Source: Dermanyssus gallinae
Taxonomy: Eukaryota; Arthropoda; Arachnida; Mesostigmata; Dermanyssidae
Assembly (NCBI GenBank): GCA_003439945.1
Contig: QVRM01002276.1
Location: forward strand, 132,001 to 196,000
Reading direction: 5' to 3'
DNA length: 64,000 nucleotides
Shown: piece after piece, positions 1 to 10,204 of the stretch
How the letters are laid out: every line of letters starts with the position of its first letter
Numbering within the stretch: the first letter of the stretch is position 1
The notes under the pieces: generated by a model
The model's database searches: none
What the model was told of the DNA's origin: nothing
Seen by the model: the letters and a program-made list of their open reading frames with translations, nothing else
Position numbers and translations under genes: made by a program

Positions 1-454
1 CATCCAGCCAGAGACAGCCTATGTTTCCAGAAAGCCTGTGAGTGTGAACAAATAATGTATAAGTTGTCTTCCATATATGCCCCCCACACAAGCGGACATC
101 CTCGGGCGCTACGATTGAGTGGCTGGAGAGACACATATTCGACAGCGTCTCCTGTAACCCTTCAACCCACCGTGTGATCTGTGCTGAATCTCCTACTATT
201 GTTGGTTATTCACACAGAACAAGAGATTGTTTGTGTTGTTAATTTAGCTGGCTCCACTTAGTCGCTTCGGAGCTGCCATCAGGAAAAAGTGTTGAACCGC
301 GACGGCCGGCGGCGCCTACCTCGGCTGTATCGACTGATGAGATCGGCGCGCCCCTTAAAAATACATTTCAGGGGCTGACTCTTAGCCAAGATTTAACGCC
401 CATGGGACTGCTTTTCGCATTGCTTCATAGATGGACCCCCATAAGTACAAATGT
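1..454. other. no gene seen
   Basis: I see no coding potential, array or recognisable element in this stretch. Confidence 0.5.
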
Positions 455-545
455 GGCAACGGTGGAGCTCGAACCCGCGCACCTATCTAGTGTCTCCTCC
501 GGTTGCGAGGCGCAGACGAATGCAGTACGCCACCGTGCTCTACAT
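455..545 (-). repeat. tRNA-related SINE-like head
   Basis: Read on the minus strand this holds a B-box-like GGGTTCGAGCTCC. A 5' ACGGTGG can pair with a 3' CCACCGT as in a tRNA acceptor stem. The T stem pairs poorly if the acceptor stem is fixed, so I favour a tRNA-derived SINE head or tRNA pseudogene over a working tRNA gene. Confidence 0.35.
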
Positions 546-904
546 CAGCGCGCTCCTTATAGGTAGGCGAGTTTGCCGGTCTACAGTTTAATAAATTTGA
601 TTGAAGAAAACATTTGGTGTCAATTGGTGTCAAAACATGACCGGCTTTGGGGATTCTATTTGACTTGATGGCTCACCACCAGTCAAGCAAGCCCCTCGAT
701 TACAAGGTGGTCTGCTACAGGCGGGTTTCTAGGTGGCATGGTGGTCAGTAAGTACATGGTTGTAGAATATACTACTTAAACTCGATCTTGTGGAGTTTGT
801 TATTGTTTTTGTTGTTTTCGCTATTGTGACTGCAGTTGCCGTTGTTGCCGTCGCTGCACATGACAGTGGCTGGTGGCCGACAAAGTTTGTTGCCATTTTT
901 TGTC

Positions 905-992
905 ATCATCGTTGTTGTTGTTGTCGCTGTTTTTGTTGTTGTTGTTGTTGTTGTTGTTGCTGTTTTTGTTGCTGTTGTTGTTGTCGCTGATC
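905..992. repeat. (GTT)n-rich triplet array
   Basis: Imperfect GTT/GCT repeats. The translations they give (poly-Val, poly-Cys) are artefacts. An AAC array lies about 130 bp downstream in inverted relation. Confidence 0.9.
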
Positions 993-1125
993 ACCGAAAG
1001 ATCGCCTGCTTTGGCATACTCAACGACGTGATGGTGTCAATCGACTTCGGCCACGACGATCCACCACGCACCCGTCGTCAAAGTGTCTGCGTACCGTGAC
1101 GAAGATGACCACAAGGACAGCACTA

Positions 1126-1172
1126 ACAAAAACAACAACAACAACAAGAATAACAACAACAACATTAACAGT
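1126..1172. repeat. (AAC)n triplet array
   Basis: AAC/AAT repeats, complementary to the GTT array at 905-992. Confidence 0.9.
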
Positions 1173-1684
1173 GCCGACGCCGACGACAATGAAAAATGTG
1201 ATGGAAATCCGATTCAATCGTTTGTCTGCAGTTCTGAGTCTCTCCGCCGACTTGTAGCAAATCGGTGATCGGTACCGCTCGATCCGTAACGATTGACAGC
1301 TGCAATTGTGTTACCAATCGGGCCAGTGGTAGCACCATCAGTACCCGAGACAGCAACAGCAGCAGCAGGGGCCTGCAACAAGCAAAGTGGTTGCTGGCCC
1401 GAAAATCCTTGCTACTTCTGTTTGGCTGGCGCCACAACTGGAGTCGAGCGTTGCCCGGCCCGCCTGAGACACCAGTTTGTGGGACATCGTGCGAGCGTGC
1501 GTGCGTGGGACGTCCTGAAGTCCGTGAGGCCAATTGTCGCGTCCGCCGATGGAGGTCTTCGGATTATTTGTTTTGATCCAGCTTCTAGCCCTAGCTTCCC
1601 TTCAGCCCTCTCACCCCCCCCCCCCCCCACTCTCAAATACATCGTCACTACCTCGATTCTGGCTACTTCGGTTATTACAACTTC

Positions 1685-1687
<3 letters not shown>

Positions 1688-1749
<62 letters not shown>

Positions 1750-1788
1750 AATATATATATGTATATATACATACATACATATATTTGT
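1688..1788. repeat. (AT)n microsatellite
   Basis: About 100 bp of TA dinucleotides with a few ATAC and AAAT interruptions, preceded by a short poly-C tract. Confidence 0.97.
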
Positions 1789-2528
1789 TTTTTACAGCTG
1801 CTATTGCGGCCACTAATTACGCCAATATACTGTGCTCTGATTACGGCTGCTTGTATGACGAGAGACAACAACGCGTCCTTACGTTAATGAGTTTACTCCA
1901 ATTTGCGTGGCAAACAGTCGTCAACGGCAGCAGCCGGTTCGGTCCCTGTTATTGTTGTTGTTGTTGTTCCGATGCTTTGAATTCTATAATAAGCGCATTT
2001 TTTGTTGTTGATCTTTGGGATTTTCATTGAAATACAATGCTCTTTCAGAGAATAGATGATGTAACCACATTGCTGAAACTCGTCGGCCATGCTGCTGTCG
2101 CAAGGAAGGAATGCTGTTAAAGAGTAGTGAGGGGGGGGGGGGGAACAAACCCTAGACGTATAAAATCTCTTCTCCTCTTTCCGCCTACCGTCGGTGCCTC
2201 AATAAAGATATACCTCACGGTTAGTCTAAGCCCGTAGGGGACAGAGGATAGTCCAAAATGAAAAACAACTTCCATAAAAACTTGTAAGTTCCACACTTGT
2301 AAGTTTTAAATGCATAGAAATAATTCCCATATATATCCATACCTACTACTACATCTAGAACTCATAAACCTATTAACCGTTGTGGTTCAACCAACCTTCA
2401 TAAAGGCAGCGCTGCTTATTGGTTTTTCATTCTTACCAACGAACCACCCCATGTATGGATGGGCGCGTATATGGGTGTATGTGAATTATTCGTGTATGTT
2501 TGCGTGTTTATGCACACGGATAAACAAA

Positions 2529-2569
<41 letters not shown>

Positions 2570-3554
2570 AATAAATATATATATACATATGTATATGTCT
2601 AGTTATGTATGCGCGTACACTACGCCCATCGATCGCTGCCGTATGCGTTGGCGCGTCCGCATAATGAGATCATTCCAATTCTGCTAGACGCTGATACAAC
2701 AACAAGTGTGTTTGGCCGCGTGGCGCGCTTACAGAAAGCGGCAAGAGGTGGCCAGAATTATCGGCAGAAGAACTGTGGCAGTATTGCGAATATGCCAGGA
2801 CATAGGCCGTAACTTCGTAAGAACGTGATTCGCTGACACTGCAACACAGTAGCAGTGTCAGGCTACAAAGTCACGCCTCCCTCAATGGCCTCGCCACTGC
2901 CTTTGACGTTTGCATCATCATAGAACAGATCGCGGCGATTCCTCCGCCGCGAACAGGTATGTGCTCAGACACACAGTCAAGGGAGCACGGTCAAAGGCGT
3001 GCTTGCTTTTGACGGTCATGCTATCTCATAGTTACTTTGCAAAACGAATGTCACGCAAGCCTTTTGTCGCAAGTCTGTTGTTAACCCTGTCAATTGGTGG
3101 CCTCCATGCACAGACCAAGCAATAATGTACAGCAGTATTTTTGAGTACGTTTAATCGTCCTACGGTGGTAGTTCTTACGAAAACGTGTAGCAAATGAAGG
3201 TATATCGCAACTGAAGTTGATTTCAGACGAACCAGTACTATTTTACTGGGGGCTTCAGTACACTTCTCCTCTCGAAAGCCTCTGAGCTTGGCAAGGCGCA
3301 GAGTTCAACTTTTCGATTAGCTCGAACTGTAAAGTCATTAACAATGCTTTAAATAAAAAGTATGTCATTGATCAATGATCTAACATTATAGCTATACTCT
3401 GTATCTAGAGAGTAGAGAGAGTGTACTTTGTATGTATTAGATAAACGAAACGGACAGCGTTAGTGCAAATAGACGACGCCACAGCTCTTATCGCAGATAT
3501 CGGTGAGATTTGTCGCGCTGAAAAAGCGTTAGCTGATGCGGCCGTCAAGTATCG
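1789..3554. other. intergenic, no gene seen
   Basis: Contains a poly-G tract near 2130 and a TA array at 2530-2594. I recognise no coding exon or transposon protein here. Confidence 0.5.
2530..2594. repeat. (AT)n microsatellite
   Basis: TA array with a short AAATA interruption. Confidence 0.95.
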
Positions 3555-3640
3555 TTGGGGGCTATGGTGTACCGGTATCTGATTGGGGCGGAGTCCAATC
3601 CCTGGTAGCCGGAAAGTGGCTGTGTGAGCTGAACGTTTCC
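3555..3640 (+). repeat. possible tRNA-related SINE head
   Basis: A-box-like GGGGGCTATGGTG is followed by B-box-like GGAGTCCAATCCC. It resembles the head of the SINE family at 4028-4247, but no body can be followed downstream. Confidence 0.3.
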
Positions 3641-3908
3641 ATGCATTCTACAAAATATCAGAGACGATAACAGTAGGAAGAAGACGAAACTTAGCTTGCG
3701 TCATGTAATACGTGCTAAGTACGTAATGATAACGCCTTCTGGTGTGGTAATAGCTCTAACAGAGGTATTAAACAAAACCCGTAATTAATTTAAACAAACT
3801 TTTGATTTATTCACTTACAAAATTGAAATTTTACTTCAAAATAAAAAAAAACACTTCAAGGCTAGTTTTCGGCAAGTGGTCCAATATAGCACGATGAGAA
3901 TTTGTTTG

Positions 3909-3909
<1 letters not shown>

Positions 3910-3942
<33 letters not shown>
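3910..3942. repeat. (AT)n microsatellite
   Basis: Perfect TA array of about 32 bp. Confidence 0.95.
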
Positions 3943-3944
<2 letters not shown>

Positions 3945-4027
3945 GACAGAACAGGTTCGCCCCAGATGCAATGCACAATGGTTGTTTTTTTTCTGGATTA
4001 TCCGTCGTCTCCTGCGGGCTTGGAATC

Positions 4028-4247
4028 GTCGTAAGGAATATTTTCCATGCACCGATAGCCGAACATGTTAAGATATCTAGATTCACTCTAACGGTCCGTG
4101 TAACAGCATGCTAACTCTTAGCGAAATTACTTATCATCTATTCTCAATAAGCATAATTTAAAGGAAAATCGATTAACAACGGGGATCGACCCAACGACAC
4201 CCCGGCAGATGGCAACTATGACTAGCGCACTAGCCCCCAAAACCTGT
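4028..4247 (-). mobile_element. SINE-A copy
   Basis: On the minus strand a tRNA-like head (A-box-like GGGCTAGTGCGCTAG, B-box-like GGGTCGATCCCC) leads into a body with the landmarks GAATAGATGATAAGT, CTAGATATCTTAACATGT and CGGTGCATGG. The same landmarks in the same order occur at 22505-22740 (plus) and 52797-52992 (minus). Family membership rests on this mutual similarity, not on a named family. Confidence 0.7.
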
Positions 4248-4440
4248 CCTATGGAGATCTGAGCCATCAGAGAGTGACGTTTATGGGAGGAGGTCCGTTC
4301 AGTGGGTATGGATCTCAGCGGCGTAACATCCATCCTCTGGAGTCGAGTCCCACACAGCTCGAGTTGAAAAGCAAATGTCTCACTCGTAGCGGTAGTGCAT
4401 AACTGCATTTAACCCTTTTCCGCAAAAAAGAAGAAAAAAC
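4248..4440 (+). mobile_element. SINE-B copy
   Basis: Matches 61612-61765 through GAGATCTGAGCCATCAG, ATCTCAGCGGCGTAA and GTCGAGTCCCACACAGCTCG. The B-box-like GGAGTCGAGTCCC suggests a tRNA-derived head. It ends in an A-rich tract. It abuts the SINE-A copy head to head. Confidence 0.6.
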
Positions 4441-4786
4441 CTTAAACCACGGCGCCATAAGGTATAGATATAAGACATAGTAATTATCGCAGGCGTGTTT
4501 AACCCCAAAACCCCCAAATATGCCCGTTAGTGTGATTGGCCCCATCCCAAGCTGGTGAAGTGTAAATGCATTCCTTTACCGAGTGAAGCAGCTGATTAAG
4601 GTTAATCGTCGACGTCAGCAGTGTAACTGCCAGAGTGTTTAAACTTAGTGTAGTACCCGAAAGCATTACCAGAGAGATACACGGAGAAAGAGCAGTTCCA
4701 ATGAGGCAAGTCATTTTGATGGCTCCCTCGAAAGCCCAAGAATGACAACATCTGCTTTCTATGCCTGCTACCTCTATCAAACTCAA

Positions 4787-4787
<1 letters not shown>

Positions 4788-4830
<43 letters not shown>
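4788..4830. repeat. (AT)n microsatellite
   Basis: Perfect AT array of 43 bp. Confidence 0.95.
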
Positions 4831-4832
<2 letters not shown>

Positions 4833-5084
4833 TCTTCTCTTTTCGAACGAGTCCGTTTTTGAAAGCAGATCCACCTAAGCAGAGGTTAGCGTTACAGATT
4901 ATGGAACGGCAGATAAGGCAAAGCATCACTTAAGCCCGCGTTACTGACGTGGAGTATATGGGAAGTAGCATGAAAACATATTCGCATGCACATACATAAA
5001 GATTGATTATGCAAAATCTAATTATCTAAATTAAAGACTATCAAAATTACGTTTTCTGAGAAAATTACAGAATAGTTTGGTTAG

Positions 5085-5175
5085 AGTCGAACTCATGACC
5101 CTCCGAGTGTAAAGAAAGATTGTATCGCCTAGCTACTTTGCTTAGTTTGTGTGCATTGTGTGCACAATGCGTGTA
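5085..5175 (-). repeat. tRNA-like / SINE head
   Basis: On the minus strand AGTAGCTAGGCGATA (A-box-like) precedes ATGAGTTCGACTC (B-box-like) at tRNA spacing. No clear acceptor stem was found, so it is read as tRNA-derived rather than a functional tRNA. Confidence 0.35.
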
Positions 5176-5454
5176 CTGAGTTATTAGGTCCTGGGTGGCT
5201 TAGTGGAAGTCCTATTCTAGAATCGTCTTTCACACGCACCTCATGCCAATCTTAACGCTAAATATCAACAACCTTGTCAAATGTTATCTCATAGTTAAAT
5301 TCTCATAGTTAATATATAAGTCATATATTAAATGCGCTTTTTCTCTTGTGCGGACGGCACTAGCCTTCCTAAAATATATGCCGGGCCAAGCGGTTGTAAT
5401 GATTATTTACTAATGCGCTATTACGTATTTTCCGTTTTAGTCATAGAGCTCAAC

Positions 5455-5545
5455 TTAAAGCATATATATAAATTCGTCAAAAATAACTTAAAGCATATAT
5501 GTAAATTCAATATGTTTTAAGTTATTTGTGACGAATTTATATTAT
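5455..5545. repeat. inverted repeat / AT-rich hairpin
   Basis: AAATTCGTCAAAAATAACTT is followed after a short AT spacer by its imperfect inverse AAGTTATTTGTGACGAATTT. A further direct copy of the first arm occurs near 5690. Confidence 0.7.
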
Positions 5546-5609
5546 TTGTATTATCATTCTAAATTATAATAAAACTATAATTTATATTATTTGTATTATT
5601 ATGTAATAT

Positions 5610-5610
5610 A

Positions 5611-5664
<54 letters not shown>
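5610..5664. repeat. (ATT)n microsatellite
   Basis: About 18 TTA/ATT units. Confidence 0.95.
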
Positions 5665-6370
5665 GTAAATAAAAAAACCTTAAGCATATATGTAAATTCG
5701 TCAAAAATAATGTTCGTTAAAAATAATAACAAATTGGCGTATTTACATCGCATTATCATCCCCGTCTCGTTGTCCGACGGTACTTTGCATACCACAATTA
5801 CTGGCTTAGTAAATGACTTCAAAGGGCGGCCCGTGGACTTGTTGAGCTCCAGTTGTTAAAAAATTGCAATGCAACTCATCCAATGGACTAATCCAGTACG
5901 AAACACTGTACTTTACTGTCAATAGCTGCTTTAGGACCTGGACGCTTTTTATTGTTTTACACTCGAACGCATGAGAATTGAAACATTTAACACTAACGAC
6001 TCCGTTTTATGGCACACAGGAAAACCCCTACAAAACCCACGAAAGCATTGTCTGTGCTGCGTTAAGACCGATTGTTAACTATTGGCGTTGTTAACTTAAA
6101 GATGGCACGCCTGACCATCGCGCAAACGTAGTTGGTCGTTTGTGTATATACTCAAACATTGATACGCGCAAAATGTAGCCACCCTGATTTTGAACTCATG
6201 ATTCAAAAAAAAAGTTCGAATCTAGCAGTGCACAAACAAAGCGCTTTGAAGGGCCCCGAGCACATTGCATCCGCGTGTGAACTGCAGAATAGGTGGTGCC
6301 GTATGTTTGCAAGTAGAGTCGTCTATAGTTCAGTGCTTCGAGCGATCCTTTAGAGTTGCAGCGTGCAACA
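5665..6370. other. no gene seen
   Basis: No convincing coding exon or element apart from the third copy of the AAATTCGTCAAAAATAA motif near 5690. Confidence 0.5.
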
Positions 6371-6556
<186 letters not shown>

Positions 6557-6564
6557 TTCGCATG

Positions 6565-6836
6565 CGGAAAGAAATAAGTGTCGGAAGTATGCACATATTG
6601 GAGACTCTATGGACTTTCGACCTTTTGCCTTTGAGACCTTAGGGGGCCCAGGTAAAATTACTGAGGGAGTTATTACTAAGATATGCAAGTGTCTCAGATT
6701 GGCTACGGGGGACCCACGCGCTGGTGATTTTTTTCGGCAAAGGCTATCATTGGATATACGACGTGGAAACGCCACGGCGGTGCTTGGCACCTTGTCCAGG
6801 TGGTCTACACCAGGCCTGGACCTAGGGCTGATGTAG
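6565..6836 (+). mobile_element. LINE-type ORF C-terminal fragment (unbroken frame)
   Basis: An open frame of about 85 codons ends at TAG 6834-6836. It reads [36 protein letters not shown] and [12 protein letters not shown] in order. From family knowledge, this order (KYA.LG, F.P.A.ETLG, TG.PRS..FL.QR, QRGNAA.VLGTL) is the extreme C-terminus of retroelement polyproteins that carry a D-G-K-R-P-D-G domain after the reverse transcriptase. The upstream part is replaced by the TA array, so this is a 5'-truncated copy. There is no stop or frameshift within the fragment. A separate minus-strand fragment at 35862-36110 carries the preceding domain of the same kind of protein. Confidence 0.65.
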
Positions 6837-6891
6837 TTTGTCGTCACGTTCGCTAGGGGACAATTGTTAACCCCGTTACAAGTTAAATAAA

Positions 6892-6894
<3 letters not shown>

Positions 6895-6929
<35 letters not shown>
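6895..6929. repeat. (AT)n microsatellite
   Basis: TA array of 35 bp. Confidence 0.95.
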
Positions 6930-6933
<4 letters not shown>

Positions 6934-7180
6934 CTTTGAACTAGACTGTGTACACGCCGCACTCCGGCGGTTCACGCCGACATCGTTAGAAGCGTTTTGC
7001 AGTCGTGTAGCTACGCTTTCTCCCACATCGTGAGGTGCGACAGGGAGAGTTGACGCTTTGCTGTTTCTATCTGTTAATTGTAGCAAATTCGGTTTGGTAA
7101 TTATCGAATTATCAGTCGCCGCCGTCGAATCGTCAAAAAGTCCAATGACGGTTGACATTGGCAACTGATGATGATTCTGC
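6930..7180 (-). other. candidate unassigned exon
   Basis: On the minus strand a strong pyrimidine-rich acceptor (TTCTTTGTTTTCTTTTAG) ends at 7181. An open frame then runs about 83 codons, rich in Ser, Thr and Asn (it begins QNHHQLPMSTVIGLFDDS), into a TA array. No good donor and no homology were recognised, so this may be chance. Confidence 0.2.
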
Positions 7181-7229
7181 CTAAAAGAAAACAAAGAAGG
7201 CATTATTGGCGTTATCACTAGCCTCGACG

Positions 7230-8319
7230 ACGTATGGATCGTAAACTTTTAGTACCGGGATTCGGCGATCGCGTACTCATATAGGCAGGGTGTTGACACA
7301 CCGTAACGAATCGATGTATGTAATCTTACCCTCCCCCCGCGCCATCTTGTACAAAACAAATAAATAAATAAATACTTGTTTCGCTCGCATTCATGTCGAG
7401 CTATTGAAGCTCATAAGAAAACACCATCAAGTCTCGTGAAGTACGTGAACAACGCATCTAGTTGACGTACTCAACTGTCCAGTACGAAACCAACAGCTAC
7501 AATACATCTATATTACGCTAGACTCAAATCTCGTCTTCTACGCGTGAGTGCTCATTATATTGATGTGGAACGCCGCGACCCAATAGAAATTATATCACAT
7601 ATATAATAACGCTGATTATTATTGTACGAGATGGCATATCGAGCAGTAGAGCGCTTTCGTAATGCGTATTTAGAAGGCGGCGCACTTTCTTCGAATGAAT
7701 CTAATACTATGGAGGGCAGATGGCGAAGCTTATCTTGATTTACTATAAGCACAGATTAACGCCATATAGGAGCGGGTCTTGCTTACAGACGCCAAAACGT
7801 GGCGTATCTCTGAGCGCACGGTTGATCCATACGCGTCCCCTGTTCATTCGACACACATTTTTTATTTCTTATATTTATTAGCATTTAATAAAGAGCGGCT
7901 AGACGCAATTGCGACACATACCGCACTGTTGTCAGATACTTACCGGAATGAGAAAAATACATTCGCAATAGTTTTAATTTTAGTTCAAAATATATTTAGG
8001 GCCCGACTCGGTGAATCACGTGTAATAAATTAAAAGTATTTGCGGGAGGGATGGTATGATCTAACGAAACTGCGATCCACAGTAACACACATAGTCTGAT
8101 CAAGAGGAAGGAAAGTTGTTTAAGTGTTTCAAAGTCAGTCGAGTGCATCGGTAAACGTATTTTTGATTTTGACTATCTCCCAACTGCTGTGAAACCGGTG
8201 CTGAGCCGCTTAGACTGGCTCTTTACATCGCTTACGCAGTAGAGCCTGAAGCTATGTTAGACAAGATCCTAAACTCAAGACCGTCGCCGGCCCGTAGCCA
8301 AAACTACACCTGGTGCTGC
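7230..8319. other. no gene seen
   Basis: Short open frames only. No element recognised. Confidence 0.5.
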
Positions 8320-8859
8320 AGACCTCACAAAAATTCAAAACATTTACCTAGCGTTCTAATACACCCTTGCTGAAGTAGGCCAAAATGCTAGCAAGTATGC
8401 ATGCCCTCACTTTCGATATGGCGGCAACTACGTAACGCAGCACGATCACTTTGGTGCACAAATGATGGGCATTAAATTTGCTAATGCCTGAGCATAGTCT
8501 TTTGAGCGTACGTTTTTGGTTGTAATGACAAAATTTCACGGTTCTGCACGTCAAAGCTTCAACGTAAGACATAACATTATTAAAACTTTCCTTATTCCCG
8601 CTATTCGCCTCGTTTTACTCAGGTTATGCAGAATTTTACCGCCGAACACGGCGGTATATATCGGTTTCTTCATGCATTGACTGGTTCCCCCGCAACTGAA
8701 AATTTTGCACAACAATATAGGAGAAAAAAAGACAGAATAGGTGCTCTTACAAATTTCATCCTCACTCCTAAGCAAGACGTTTCCGCATCCTCCTTTCATC
8801 GGGACAAATTATTTTCTTGACGAGTTCTACCTTAAAATAGGTACATATTATGATAAACC

Positions 8860-8862
<3 letters not shown>
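8320..8862 (-). mobile_element. Foldback-A relative, single arm
   Basis: Diverged match to the inverted-repeat arms of the element at 33345-34488. Shared blocks include GGCAACTACGTAACGCAGCA, TAGTCTTTT, GCAGAATTTTACCGCC (versus GCAGAATTTTCCGCC) and the terminal ACCCTGTA. It also matches part of the loop side of that element (CAAGTATGCATGCC), so it corresponds to one arm plus inner sequence. It ends in a TA array. Confidence 0.7.

Positions 8863-8863
<1 letters not shown>

Positions 8864-8896
<33 letters not shown>
8864..8896. repeat. (AT)n between two transposons
   Basis: TA array between the CCCTG end of the Foldback-A relative and the CAGTT end of the mariner. It continues as TA repeats on the far side of the mariner (10186-10204). 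Confidence 0.95.
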
Positions 8897-8899
<3 letters not shown>

Positions 8900-10185
8900 T
8901 TAGTTCAATAAGTTCTTAGAATGAGCTTTTTAGAATTCGAATTTTGGCACGCTTTCACCGCTAATAGGAACTGCAACTTTTCGACTGCTAGCACTCAATA
9001 TATTATGGTGATTAGCCGTTGCGATTTCGTTTGATAGCTTTTCCCGTGCAACGTATCGGCATGATTTTTAAAAATGGGGAAAAAAGAGTTTCGAGTGGTT
9101 ATCAAGCATTTTTATTTCAAAGGTTGGAATGCGACCCAAGTAAAATTGAGTTAGACGAGACGTACAGTGACTCTGCGCCATGTTTTGCCACTGTTTCCAA
9201 CTGGATTAATGTGTTAAAAAGAGGTCGCAGGAGCACCGAGGATGAACTACGTCCAGGAGGCCAAAAAACGGCAACTGATGAGGAAAACGTAGAGAAAGTG
9301 CGAAAAATTCTTGGCACAGATAAGCGAATGAACATTAAGGAAATAGCGGAGGCATTAGGGATTAGTTTAGGCAGTGTGCATTTTATCCTACACGAAAACT
9401 TGAAGATGAAAGAGCTTAGAGCAAAATGGCTGCCGCATTTGCTCAACTAAGGCCAAAAAGACGCGCCTGTTTTGGCTTTACAGCGAAATTTGGCCAGGAT
9501 GTCGAACAATCTGTCGGATTTTTGGTGCAGATTCATGACCGTCGATGAAAGCCGGGTTCATCATTACACTCCCGAGACCCAAGAAGCATCTTGCCAATGG
9601 TGTGCACCTGATGAAGGACCTCCGAAGAGGGTGCGGACAACGGCATTGACCGGAAAGGTGATGGCTACAGTTTTTTAAGACCAACGTAGAATAATGCTGG
9701 TCGACTACCTTGAGAGCTGTAAAACGATCACAGGAGAATATTATGCAAGACTGTTGGACTGCCGTTAGCAAGAACTCATCGTGAAACGGCCCGCTTTGCA
9801 GAAAAAGGTTGTCCCGTTTCACCAGGGCAATGCTCCTGCACACAAGTCCCGGCAAGCATCGGCAAAACTGGCCCAACTGAGGTTCGAACTTATTGAACAA
9901 CCCTCCTATTCTCCAGACCTGGCCCCCTCTGATTATTTCCTCTTCGGACATTTGAAGAATAGTCTCGGTGGAAAGCGTTTTTCCAGCAATGAAGAGGTTA
10001 AGGCTGCTGTCAATGCCTATTTTCAGTCTAACGACGCGGAATTCTACTCAAGAGGTATGAAACCTCTGAAATCTCGGTGGGAAAAGTGTATTGAGCTTCT
10101 CGTGGAGTATATCGAATAAGAAAAATTTAAAAACATGATTTGGAAAATTCTCGGTTTTCATTTTAAGAACTTATTGAACTACCTG
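8897..10185 (+). mobile_element. mariner element, irritans-like, inactivated
   Basis: A 1289-bp element with terminal inverted repeats. The left end CAGTTAGTTCAATAAGTTCT matches the right end (read inward) CAGGTAGTTCAATAAGTTCT with one mismatch, and similarity continues several bases further. It is flanked by TA at 8895-8896 and 10186-10187, the mariner target duplication, and sits inside a TA microsatellite. Length and the single D,D34D-type transposase fit mariner. Subfamily assignment to irritans is from N-terminal similarity only. Confidence 0.93.
9074..10119 (+). pseudogene. mariner transposase pseudogene
   Basis: The start ATG 9074 reads MGKKEFRVVIKHFYFKGW. The frame shifts by one base near 9145 and continues through STEDELRPGG and an HTH-like region (KEIAEALGISLGSVHFILHE), the first acidic site in FMTVDES (Asp codon 9544), GKVMATVF, and SPDLAPSDYFLF (third Asp, codon 9931), ending at TAA 10117-10119. 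In-frame stops lie at 9448, 9676 and 9766. The second catalytic position, normally Asp in HQDNAP, is Gly (HQGNAP, codon 9826), with the usual 34-residue spacing to the third Asp. The copy therefore cannot supply active transposase. It would normally cut and paste the element at TA sites. Confidence 0.93.
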
Positions 10186-10204
10186 TATATATATATATAT
10201 ATAC
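10186..10204. repeat. (AT)n flanking mariner
   Basis: Short TA array that begins with the right-hand TA target duplication. Confidence 0.9.

Noticed and set aside
455..545. Functional tRNA gene
   Set aside because: The acceptor-like pairing is good but the T stem is incompatible with it and no clear anticodon arm can be drawn.
1549..1687. Short frame starting MEVFGLFVLIQLLALASLQP, signal-peptide-like
   Set aside because: It runs into poly-Pro from a C-run and then a TA array. No donor, homology or downstream exon was found.
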